Positions 24,778-36,926 of a DNA stretch of 64,000 nt are shown in pieces. How positions within the stretch are numbered: the first letter of the stretch is position 1; every line of letters begins with the position of its first letter. The translations under genes and the position numbers were made by a program. Origin of the DNA: Triticum aestivum (lineage: Eukaryota; Streptophyta; Magnoliopsida; Poales; Poaceae); contig NC_057797.1 of assembly GCF_018294505.1 (NCBI RefSeq), positions 127,725,116 through 127,789,115 on the forward strand, written 5' to 3'. The notes below the pieces were generated by a model. It worked only from the letters and a program-made list of their open reading frames with translations, was not told the DNA's origin and did no database searches.

Positions 24778-26249
24778 GTGGCATCATGAGCTAGGTCTAT
24801 TGCGTAGATTCTATGCACGAGTAGAACACAAAGTAGTTGTGGGCGTTGATTTTGTTCAATATGCTTACCATTACTAGTCCAATCTTGATTCGGCGGCATT
24901 GTGGGATGAAGCGGCCCAGACCGACCTTACACGTACTCTTACGTGAGACTGGTTCCACCGACTGACATGCACTAGTTGCATAAGGTGGCTAGCGGGTGTC
25001 TGTCTCTCCCACTTTAGTCGGATCGGATTCGATGAAAAGGGTCCTTATGAAGGGTAAATAGCAATTGGCATATCATGTTGTGGTCTTTGCGTAGGTAAGA
25101 AACGTTCTTGCTAGAAACCCATAGCAGCCACGTAAAACATGCAAACAACAATTAGAGGACGTCTAACTTGTTTTTGCAGGGTATGCTATGTGATGTGATA
25201 TGGCCAAAGGATGTGATGAATGATATATATGTGATGTATGAGATCATGTTCTTGTAATAGGAATCACGACTTGCATGTCGATGAGTATGACAACCGGCAG
25301 GAGCCATAGGAGTTGTCTTTATTTTTTGTATGACCTGCGTGTCATTGAGAAACGCCATGTAATTACTTTACTTTATTGCTAACCGGTAGCCATAGTAGTA
25401 GAAGTAATAAGTTGGCGAGACAACTTCATGGAGACACGATGATGGATATCATGGTGTCATGCCGGTGACAAGATGATCATGGAGCCCCAAGATGGAGATC
25501 AAAGGAGCTATATGATATTGGCCATATCATGTCACTATTATTTGATTGCATGTGATGTTTATCATGTTTTTGCATCTTGTTTACTTAGAACGACGGTAGT
25601 AAATAAGATGATCCCTCATAATAATTTCAAGAAAGTATTCCCCCTAACTGTGCACCGTTGGACAGTTCGTTGTTTCGAAGCACCACGTGATGATCGGGTG
25701 TGATAGATTCTAACGTTCACATACAATGGGTGTAAGACAGATTTACACACGCGAAACACTTAGGTTGACTTGACGAGCCTAGCATGTACAGACATGGCCT
25801 CGGAACACAAGAGACCGAAAGGTCGAGCATGAGTTGTATGGTAGATACGATCAACATGAAGATGTTCACCGATGATGACTAGTCCGTCTCACGTGATGAT
25901 CGGACACGACCTAGTTGACTCGGATCATGTAATCACTTAGATGGCTGGAGGGATGTCTATCTGAGTGGGAGTTCACAAGATGAACTTAATTATCCTGAAC
26001 ATAGTCAAAAGGTCTTCACAAATTATGTCGTAGCTCGCGCTTCAGTTCTACTGTTTAGATATGTTCCTAGAGAAAATTTAGTTGAAAGTTGATAGTAGTA
26101 ATTATGCGGACTAGGTCCGTAAACTGAGGTTTGTCCTCATTGCTTAATAGAAGGCTTATGTCCTTAATGCACCGCTCAGTGTGCTGAACCTCGAACGTTG
26201 TCTATGGATGTTGCGAACATCTGACATAAACATTTTGATAACTACGTGA

Positions 26250-29200
26250 TAGTTCAGTTAAACGGTTTAGAGTTGAGGCACCGAAGATGTTTTGAAACAT
26301 CGCAAAACATATGAGATGTTTCGAGGGCTGAAATTGGGATTTCAGACTCGTGCCCACGTCAAGAGGTATGAGACCTCGGACGATTTTCTTAGCCTGCAAA
26401 CTAACGAGAAAAGCTCAATTGTTGAGCTTGTGCTCAGATTGTCTGAGTACAACAATCATTTGAATCAAGTGGGAGTTGATCTTCCAAATGAGATAGTGAT
26501 GTTTCTCCGAAGTCATTACCACCAAGCTGCTAGAGCTTCGTAATGAACTATAATGTATCAGGGACATATATGATGATCCTTGAGATATTCGCGATGTTTG
26601 ACACCACAAAAGTAGAAATCAAAAAGGAGCATCAATTGTTGATGGTTTGTGAAACCACTAGTTTCAAGGAGAGCAAGGGCAAAAGGGATGCTTCATGAAA
26701 CGGCAAATCAGCTGCTGCTCTAGTGAAGAAACCCAAGGTTGAACCCAAACCCGAGACTAAGTGCTTCTGTAATAAGGGGAACAGCCACTAGAGCAGAATT
26801 ACCCTAGATACTTGGTAGATGAGAAGGCTGGCAAGGTCGATAGAAGTATATTGGATATACATTGTGTTGATGTGTACTTTACTAGTACTCCTAGTAGCAC
26901 CAGGGTATTAGATACCGGTTCGGTTGCTAAGTGTTAGTAACTCGAAATAAAAGCTAAGGAATAAATGGAGACTAGCTAAAGGTGAGCTGACGATATGTGT
27001 TGGAAGTGTTTCCAATGTTGATATGATCAAGCATCGCACGCTCCCTCTACCATCGAGATTGGTGTTTGCGTTGAGCATAGACATGATTAGATTATGTCTA
27101 TCACAATACGGTTATTCATTTAAGGAGAATAATGGTTACTCTGTTTATTTGAATAATACCTTCAATGGTCTTGCACCTAAAATGAATGGTTCATTGAATC
27201 TCGATCATAGTGATACACATGTTCATGCCAAAAGATATAAGATAGTGATGATAGTACCACCTACTTGTGGCACTGCCACTTAAGTCATATCGGTATAAAA
27301 CGCATGAAGAGGCTCCATGTTGATGGATCTTTGAACTCACTCATTTTTGAAAAGTTTGAGGCATGTGAACCATGTCTATTGGTGTATATGCATGAAGAAA
27401 CTCCATGCAAATGGATCGTTTGGACTCACTCGATTTTGAATCACTTGTGACATGCAAATCATACCACATGGGCAAGATGACTGAAAGCCTCGTTTTCAGT
27501 AAAATGAAACTAGAAAGCAACTTGTTGGAAGTAATACATTTTGATGTGTGCAGTCCAATGAGTGCTGAGGCATGTAGTGGATATCATTATGTTCTTACTT
27601 CACAGATGATTTGAGTAGATGTTGAGTATATTTACTTGATGAATCACGAGTCTGAATTATTGAAAGGTTCAAGTAATTTCAGGGTGAAGTTGAAAGATCG
27701 TCGTGACAAGAGGATAAAATATCTATGATATGATCATAGAGATGAATATCTGAATTACGAGTTTGGCATAGAATTAAGACATTGTGGAAATTGTTTCACA
27801 ACTATTACAGCCTGGAACACCATAGTGTGATGGTGTGTCCGAACATCATAACTGCACCCTATTGGATATGATGCATACCATGATGTCTCTTATCGAATTA
27901 CCACGATAGTTTATGTGTTAGGCATTAGAGACAACCGCATTCACTTTAATAGGGCACCACGTAATTCCGATGAGATGACACCGTATGAACTATGGTTTAG
28001 AGAAACCTAAGCTGTCATTTCTTAAAAGTTTGGGGCTGCGACGCTTATGTGAAAAAGTTTCAGGCTGATAAGCTCGAACCCAAAGCGGATAAATGCATCT
28101 TCATAGGACACCCAAAACAGTTGGGTATACCTCCTGTCTCAGATCCGAAAGCAATAAGGGATTGTTTCTTGAATCGGGTCCTTTCTCGAGGAAAAGTTTC
28201 TCTCGAAAGAATTGAGTGGGAGGATGGTGGAGACTTGATGAGGTTATTGAACCGTCACTTCAACTAGTGTATAGCAGGGCACAAAGAGTTGTTCCTGTAG
28301 CACCTGCACCAATTGAAGTGGAAGCTTATGATATTGATCATGAGACTTCGGATCAAGTCACTCCCAAACCTCGTAGGATGACAAGGATGCGTACTACTTC
28401 AGAGTGGTACGTAATCCTGTCTTGGAAGTCATGTTGCTAGATAACAATGAACCTACGAGCTATGGAGAAGCGATGGTGGGCCCGGATTTCGATAAATGGC
28501 TCGAGGCCATAAAATCCGAGAGAGGATCCATGTATGAAAACAAAGTGTAGACTTTGGCAGAACGGCTCGATGGTCGTAAGGCTATTGAGTAAAGATGGAT
28601 TTTAAAAGGAAGACGGACAATGATGGTAGGTATCACCATTAAGAAAGCTCGACTTGTCATTAAGATGTTTTCCGACAAGTTCAAGGAGTTGACTACGATG
28701 AGACTTTCTCACTCGTATCGATGCTAAGAGTCTGTTGGAATTATATTAGCGATTACTGCATTGTTTGTGAAATCTTGCAGAAAGGATGTCAAAAACATTG
28801 TTTTCTCAACGATTTTCTTGAGGAAAGGTTGTATGTGATACAACCGGAAGGTTTTGTCAATCCTGAAAGATGCTAATAAGTATGCAAAGCTCCAGCAATC
28901 CTTCTAGGGACTGGAGTAAGCATCTCGGAGTTGGAATGTATGCTTTGATGATGATCAAAGATTTTGGGTTTATACAAAGTTTATGAGAAACTTGTATTTC
29001 CAAAGAAGTGAGTGGGAGCACTATAGAATTTCTGATGAATATATGTTGTTGACATATTGTTGATCAGAAATGACGTAGAATTTCTGGAAAGCATATAGGG
29101 TCATTTGGAAAGTGTTTTTCAATGGAAAGCCTGGATTAAGCTACTTGAACATTGAGCATCAAGATCTATAAGGATAGATCAAAACACTTAATGGTACTTT

Positions 29201-29760
29201 CAAATGAGCACATACCTTGACATGATCTTGAAGGTGTTCAAGATGAATCAGTCAAAGAAGGAGTTCTTGCCTGAGTTGTAAGGTATGAAGTTAAGACTTA
29301 AAGCTCGACCACGGCAGAATAGAGAGAAAGGACGAAGGTCGTCCCCTATGCTTAAGACGTAGGCTCTACAGTATGCTATGCTATGTACCGCACCTGAAGT
29401 GTGCCTTGCCATGAGTCAGTCAAGGGGTACAAGAGTGATCCAAGAATGGATCACAGGACAGCGGTCAAAGTTATCCTTAGTAACTAGTGGACTAAGGAAT
29501 TTTCTCGATTATGGAGGTGGTAAAAGAGTTCGTCGTAAAGGGTTACGCCGATGCAAACTTTGACACTAATCCAGATTATTCTGAGTAGTAAACTGGATTC
29601 GTATAGTAGAACAGTTATTTGGAATAGCTCCAAATGTAGCATAGTAGTTGCATCTACAAGATGACATAGAAATTTGCGAAGTACATATGGATCTGAAAGA
29701 TTCAGACCCGTTGACTATAACATCTCTCACAAGCATAACATGATCAAACCCAGAACTCAT
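26250..29760 (+). pseudogene. Degenerate gag-pol of the complete Angela element
   Basis: Fragments in the usual order: gag (YEMFRGLKLGFQTRAH and VGVDLPNEIV frame, 26,292-26,543), zinc-knuckle region (about 26,755-26,810, with a stop inside), gag-pre-integrase (SHIGIKRMKRLH, 27,265-27,450), integrase (27,405-28,270), reverse transcriptase (28,440-29,150; the catalytic stretch near 29,030-29,060 is altered) and RNase H (29,378-29,700). Every domain has stops or frame changes. No product can be made. Confidence 0.88.
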
Positions 29761-29902
29761 CGAGTGTTAATCACATGGTAATGTGAACTAGATTATGGAC
29801 TCTAGTAAACTCTTTGGGTGTTAGTCACATGGGGATGTGACCTTGAGTGTTAGTCACATAGCGATGTGAACTGGATTATTGACTCTAGTGCAAGTCGGAG
29901 AC

Positions 29903-31614
29903 TGTTGGAAATATGCCCTAGAGGCAATAATAAATTGGTTATTATTATATTTTCCTTGTTCATGATAATCGTTTATTATCCATGCTAGAATTGTATTGAT
30001 AGGAAACTTAGATACATGTGTGGATACATAGACAACACCATGTCCCTAGTAAGCCTCTAGTTGACTAGCTCGTTAATCAATAGATGGTTACGGTTTCCTG
30101 ACCATGGACATTGGATGTCGTTGATAACGGGATCACATCATTAGGAGAATGATGTGATGGACAAGACCCAATCCTAAGCCTAGCACAAAGATCGTGTAGT
30201 TCGTTCGCTAAAGCTTTTCTAATGTCAAGTATCATTTCCTTAGACCATGAGATTGTGCAACTCCCGGATACCGTAGGAATACTTTGGGTGTGCCAAACGT
30301 CACAACGTAACTGGGTGACTATAAAGGTGCACTACGGGTATCTCCGAAAGTGTATGTTGGGTTGGCACGAATCGGGACTGGGATTTGTCACTCCGTGTGA
30401 CGGAGAGGTATCTCTGGGCCCACTCGGTAGGACATCATCATAATGTGCACAATGTGATTAAGGAGTTGATCATGGGATGATGTGTTACGGAACGAGTAAA
30501 GAGACTTGCCGTAACGAGATTGAACAAGGTATCGGGATACTGACGATCGAATCTCAGGCAAGTATCGTACCGATAGACAAAGGGAATTGTATGCGGGATT
30601 GATTGAATCCTCGACATCGTGGTTCATCCGATGAGATCATCGAGGAGCATGTGGGAGCCAACATGGGTATCCAGATCCTGCTGTTGGTTATTGGCCGGAG
30701 AGTCGTCTCGGTCATGTCTACGTGTCTCTCGAACACGTAGGGTCTACACACTTAAGGTTCGTTGACGCTAGGGTTATAGAGATATTAGTATGTGGTAACC
30801 CGAAAGTTATTCGGAGTCCCCGATGAGATCCCGGATGTCACGAGGAGTTCCGAAATGGTCCGAGGTAAATATTTATATATGGGAAGTCTTGTTTTGGTCG
30901 CCGGAAAAGTTTCGCGCAGTATCGGTATTGTACCGGGAGTGCCGAAAGGGGTCCGGGGGTCCACCAAGGGGGTCCACCTGCCCCGGGGGGGCACATGGGC
31001 TGTAGGGGTGTGCGCCTTGGCCTATATGGGCCAAGGGCACCAGCCCCAAGAGGCCCATGCGCCAAGAGATAAGGGAAAGAAAGAGTCCTAAAGGGGGAAG
31101 GCACCTCCTAGGTGCCTTGGGGAGGATGGACTCCTCCCTGGCCGCACCCTTCCTTGGAGGAAGGGCCAAGGCTGCGCCCCCCCTCTCCCTTGGCCCTATA
31201 TATAGTGGGGGAAGGGAGGGCAGCTGTACCTAAGCCCTGGCGCCTCCCTCTCCCTCCCATGATACATCTCCCTCCTCCCGCAGCGCTTGGCGAAGCCCTG
31301 TTGGAATCCCGCTACTTCCACCACCACGCCGTCGTGCTGCTGGATCTCCGTCAACCTCTCCTCCCCCCTTGCTGGATCAAGAAGGAGGAGACGTCGCTGC
31401 TCCGTACGTGTGTTGAACGCGGAGGTGCCGTCAGTTTGGCGCTAGGATCATCGGTGATTTGGATCACGACGAGTACGACTCCATCAACCCCGTTCTCTTG
31501 TTGCTAGATCTACAAGGGTATGTAGATCCACTCCTCCCTCGTTGCTAGATGTCTCCATAGATGGATCTTGGTGACACGTAGGAAAATTTTGAATTTTTGC
31601 TACGTTCCCCAACA
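29903..31614 (+). repeat. 3' LTR of the complete Angela element
   Basis: 1,712 bp, same ends as the 5' LTR. It directly follows the polypurine tract and is followed by the TSD ggttg. Confidence 0.93.
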
Positions 31615-34101
31615 GGTTGCTCCTGTAGAGCCCAGTTCGGGCCAGTTTTGGCCCGACTCGTGTTTTTTTCCGCGGAGTGATTTATCTATTTATCCATGAG
31701 TTTGCAAATTTACAAAAAACCCCTTGCACAACATGCATATAATAACTCACAAACGGTGCATCATATTAAAACAATTTATATATGAATTATGCTTAGTTTT
31801 TCATCTAGTTTCATAATATGTCTCTTTCATCCACGTTTAAAATGCTTAAAATGCTATTTGTTTAATTTGCATAAATGACCTATTGAAGTGATTTATTTCA
31901 TAACTAAATAACCGTAGCTCCAAACCTAACAAACTTTATATGTAAATGGGGTAGAAAAATTCCTAGTTTAACATGGTGGCACTACTTTGCATGTTTAACA
32001 ACTCTAAAATATAGTTTAGGGCAGAACAGTACCGAACCTAAAACATGCATATGGGGATTTTCCGGACTTGTTGCTTGTTGTTTCGGCCTCATTTAAACTT
32101 GCCTAGATAGGTAGTTTTCATATACTTCACCTCTTGCCATGCTAACCAACATTTAATATTGTTGAGTACATAAACGGGAGAGAACTAAATAAGTCACGTG
32201 GTGTTTCGTCAATATGCAACTCCGTTGCATATTGAGCTCCACTTAATTTGTAGTATTGCTTGTGCACTTTGCCATGCCATGCCCCATTAATCCGGACATG
32301 CATCATATTTGGTTGTGCATCATGTCATGATTATGTGGTGGTTGTTTACTATGGTTTTTGCTTCTTTCCGGTGTTGCTTCTTTGGGTCGGTTCCGATAAC
32401 GTCGCGTTTGTGAGGACCCGTTCGACTACGTCTGTTTGTCTTCTTCATGGACTCGTTCTTCTTCCTTGCGGGATTTCAGGCAAGATGACCATACCCTCGA
32501 AATCACTTCTATCTTTGCTTGCTAGTTGCTCGCTCTTTTGCTATGCCTATGCTGCGATACCTACCACTTGCTTATCATGCCTCACACATTGCCATGTCAA
32601 ACCTCTAACCTACCTTGTCCTAGCAAACCGTTGTTTGGCTATGTTACCGCTTTGCTCAGCCCCTCTTATAGCGTTGTTAGTTGCAGGTGAAGATTGGAGT
32701 TGGAACATGGATATTTTGTTGGGATATCACAATATCTCTTATTTAATTAATGCATCTATATACTTGGTAAAGGGTGGAAGGCTCGGCCTTATGCCTGGTG
32801 TTTTATTCCACTCTTGCCGCCCTAGTTTCCGTCATATCAGTGTGATGTTTCCCGGATTTTGTGTTCCTTACGCGGTTGGGTTATAATGGGAACCCCTTGA
32901 CAGTTCACCTTGAATAAAACTCCTCCAGCAAGGCCCAACCTTGGTTTTACCATTCGCCACCTAGCCTTTTTCCCTTGGGAGTCACGCATCCTGAGGGTCA
33001 TCTTTATTTTAACCCCCCCGAGCCAGTGCTTGTCTAAGTGTTGGTCCAAACTAGAGCCACTTGTGGCGCCACCTCGGGGAAACTTGAGGGCTGGTTTTAG
33101 CTATACGTAGTGTTCATCCGGTGTTGCCCTGAGAACGAGATATGTGCAGCTCCTATCAGGATGTTGGTGCATCGGGCGGTCTTGCTGGACTTGTTTTACC
33201 ATTATCGAAATGTCTTGTAACCGGGATCCCGAGTCTGATCGGGTCTTCCCGCTAGAAGGAATATCCTTCGTTGACCGTGAGAGCTTATGATGGGCTAAGT
33301 TGGGACACCCCTGTAGGGATTTGAACTTTCGAAAGCCGTGCCCGCGGTTATGGGCAGATGGGAATTTGTTAATGTCTGGTTGTAGAAAACCTGAACTTGA
33401 TCTTAATTAAAATACACCAACCGCGTGTGTAACCGTGATGGTCTCTTTCCGGCGGAGTCCGGGAAGTGAACACGGTGTTGGAGTTATGCTTGACGTAGGT
33501 TGTTCTAGGATCACTTCTTGATCATACTTTTACCGACCGTGCTTTGCCTTCTCTTCTCGCTCTCATTTGCGTATGTTAGCCACCATATATGCTAGTCGCT
33601 TGCTGCAGCTCCACCTCATACCTTTTACCTTACCCATAAGCTTAAATAGTCTTGATCGCGAGGGTGTGAGATTGCTGAGTCCCCGTGACTCACAGATACT
33701 TCCAAAAACCAGTTTGCAGGTGCCGTTGAACCGTGCAGATGACGCAACCAAGCTCACGGAGGAGCTCGGTGAAGACCTTGTCCTTTGTCTTGTTTCGTTT
33801 CTAGTTGATCAGTAGTGGAGCCCAGTTGGGGTCGATCGGGGATCTATGTAGCTTTTGGGGTAGTCTTCTTTTATTTTGGTTCCGTAGTCGGACCTTGATT
33901 GTATCTGGTTGATGTAATGCTTTATTCATGTAATTGTGTGAAGTGGCAATTGTAAGCCAATTATGTATCTTTTCCCCCTATTGTATTACATGGGTTGTGT
34001 GAAGATTACCTCACTTGCGACATTGCTTTCAATGCGGTTATGCCTCTAAGTCGTGCTTCGACACGTGGGAGATATAGCCGCATCGAGGGCGTTACAGTAA
34101 T

Positions 34102-36926
34102 CCTTGTGTATAAGGATATCACTACGTCGGTTGTACCATATGTACCGACAACAATAAGTCTTGTGGTGACTTACTGATTTTACACAATGTATGCTGCATT
34201 TTGTATTTCGATTCAGAATTGTGATTCCATCGGAAATCAATCATATATGTCTTAATCTAGTGATCCACATGGATATGTGAGCACTACATCTATCAACTGC
34301 AGAGATAGATGATTTTGTACTGCCAATGATAAAGTTATCGGAAAGAGATTCCACCTCTGAAGAATAGTTGGGTATCTGCGTGAACCCTTGTGCTACAATA
34401 CTTGCTCTTTGTTTCACCACCTCGTTGTTCTCAATTCTGTTTCTAGAAGAAAACTGATGTATGTATTGCTTATGAATACCTTCCTATTATTGAGCAAGAT
34501 CATTTCTACCTAGATTATACCCTTTGCTTGAGTTCAGTCCGAGTGTTGTTCACACTTTGCCATGGCCATGGTCTTTGGATCTGAATCATTTGAAAGGTTT
34601 TTGCAATCTAGTTGAGAAATGCATGTCGACAATTGTAGACTTCCGGTTATATGATTCTCCAGAATCTATATATCAATATATAGTTGATGGAAATATCGTT
34701 ACCCATAGTGACTGCTCGCGATTTCCCAATGCGATTGAGTCAGGTATTCCTGTGTCCCGGTCATTTTATGCATTATGACCTAGGTTGGTGGAGGTTTCCC
34801 GTCCACTGGGTGTATACTACCCATTGGGTGTCTGCCAACATGAAGTTGACTTGCATTTACTGATTCACAGGCCTTGATATCCTTGCTTGCGAGAAGCTGA
34901 ATCCTGATGTACTATTGTCGTACTTCTCCCCCTGTTGCATTGAACGGGGAGTTGAGTGGTTTTAGTTGGTACCTCCACTCTTTCGGACATTTTTTCAGGA
35001 TTGTAGGATTGTGTGACACCTTTATAGTCAGTAAATGAATCTAGTAGGTTATTTGCAATGTGTTGCAAATCTTCTGAACACATGGTTCAGATCTTTGAGT
35101 ATGTGGATTTGAGGCAGAAATGTGTTGAACATTCCACTAATTTCCTGGCATTCTTTATGGTACTTGAAATCTCCCCCTAATGCATGGAAATGTTCCTCAT
35201 TGAATTAGCATACTAGCCTTGAATAACTCCCCATGCAAGGGGCTTGAGGTATTGACGGAAATACAGTTATTCCTCACATAGATCCCAACTATATGTTGAG
35301 GGGCCAATGATGTATGCCGGGTGGTGATATCGGTATGCAACCGAATTACCGCAGATAGGAAATACTTGGTAGATATCCACATATCAAAGATAGAGGGGAA
35401 TAGTATTGTGCAGTTCTGTCATGAGCATGTAAAACTGCATGACTCCAATGTAAAGTTGGCAAGTTGCAATTCCAAAGTAAAGATAATGCAATTAGCTTAA
35501 CTCTTTGGATAGGATTCTACCAAACCATTTTGAGTCTAGACATTAGGATAAATTGCTAAACTTCAATCCAAAAGCCATAGAGAAGGCCCTCAAGGAGAAT
35601 TCTGCAATGTTATCGATTCGATTTGCTTGAAATCGATGTCAGGATAATGAGCCAATGGTTTCGTGTGAATAAAGAACACACTTAAGACCATCATGTAGAT
35701 ATGTCTTTTAAAACCATGGAATATCTGGATAGTCTACTCAATGGCTGGGAAGAGCCACTTACCTCGACTTGATGCATTCAAGGAGTCTGAGTGGTTCAGC
35801 GTAGACTTTAAGGTGTGCGAGCCTTAAAATTAGCTTCCCTGTGTCACTTGTAGTGCACACAAAATCCAAATATTGTTAGAATTTAGCATCATAATAATCA
35901 TAAACCATTGGAATTGCTGATAGTTTCGATTTCAACCCAATGTCTTGATGAACAAGGCGAGTATGCCAAGTTTGTCGTGTACAAGACTGGAAAACTATCT
36001 CGTATGCAACATGTGCTACGGGTTGTTTTGTATGAGTAGTACAATCTAGATGATACACAAAGAATGTGCTTGCCATATCCGTTGCATATGGTAAGGAGAA
36101 GTTATTTCTCTTTGTTGTCATCATAAGTTTCGCTATGGAAACTATTTTGATGGATACCTCCATAGTTTAGTAGGGTACGAGTTAAACCTGGGAAGCAATA
36201 AAGCATCCCCATGTTACTCGAGTACCCACAAGGATAGTAAATATGACTCGAGTTGAGCCAACAAATACCTCATGGCATCTAGCGGTTTTAAAATATCTCC
36301 TTTTTATCCCAGCGAGAGTGCAAACATTTCACTTCCCTGCGTATAGAGTTTGTGGTGCATATGTCCACAAGGCACATATCATCTTTCATCAGATCGACCC
36401 CCATAGAAATCTATATATAGATATGAAGATTCTCAAGAAAATCACTGTCAGATATATATAATACATACAAATGTATTTGTACCAAAGTGCTGATACAATA
36501 TATTGTGATACACAGTATATGATGACAACAATACTTATGTTGTTACAACATCGTAAATGGACATTAATTATGTTGACCACTCAGGAGATTGAAAGACAAT
36601 TCATAGTCTCCAAACATGTCAGTTGAGGCATATTCAAGCATCACATTCTCCGTGCCCATAGGGTCCCGTCACAGCTGGTGACGTCGGATAGAAGGTTGAA
36701 GTAAGATTCAAACCTTTGCCCTTCAGGTTCATTATATCCCAGGAATTGCTGATACAGAATAACCAGATGATGAGATCTGAATCTAATGCCTTATGATATA
36801 TAAGACACCATTTTTCTGTTAGTGGTGTGATCCGAAATAGAGGTAAATCCAGGATTACACACATTATCCCACAAGACACAAGAGCGATCATGATGTCCAT
36901 GGCCCAGATAGGGCAGTCGTGGCCAT
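34102..36926 (-). pseudogene. Copia integrase-to-reverse-transcriptase remnant (minus strand)
   Basis: Middle part of the old Copia element. Minus-strand frames with Copia-like pieces are 35,197-35,382 (LSAVIRL, RHTSLAPQ and IVGIYV, as in the segment after the integrase core) and 34,865-35,083 (PEKMSERVEVP and a CNRGRSTT linker before reverse transcriptase). Stops and frameshifts separate them. The order agrees with a minus-strand element whose 3' end is at 20,308-21,501. No intact domain remains. Confidence 0.65.

Larger units (their letters stand above)
23055..31614 (+). mobile_element. Complete Angela-type Copia element, coding-dead
   Basis: 8,560 bp: 5' LTR 23,055-24,777, primer-binding site starting TGGCATCATGAGC at 24,779, internal region, polypurine tract (caagtcggagac, 29,891-29,902), 3' LTR 29,903-31,614. 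Target-site duplication ggttg at 23,050-23,054 and 31,615-31,619. It inserted into the solo LTR. Short direct duplications next to the 3' LTR (29,760-29,880, 'gtgttagtcacat' three times) are present. Structure is complete but the internal reading frame is broken throughout. Confidence 0.95.
21502..34096 (+). mobile_element. Solo LTR (about 4.0 kb without its insert) of a long-LTR element
   Basis: Starts TGTAACGCC at 21,502 and ends GGCGTTACA at 34,096, flanked by the perfect duplication gtaat (21,497-21,501 and 34,097-34,101). Removing the nested Angela element and one TSD copy leaves 1,553 + 2,477 bp. No internal region, primer-binding site or second LTR is present, so unequal recombination between LTRs removed them. 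ORFs inside, such as 32,260-32,886 (208 codons) and those at 22,238-23,073, have no recognisable protein similarity. Confidence 0.9.

Noticed and set aside
32260..32886. 208-codon plus-strand ORF with hydrophobic stretches
   Set aside because: Inside the transcribed part of a solo LTR; the matching part of the LTR at 3,562-7,789 does not keep the frame, and no domain is visible.
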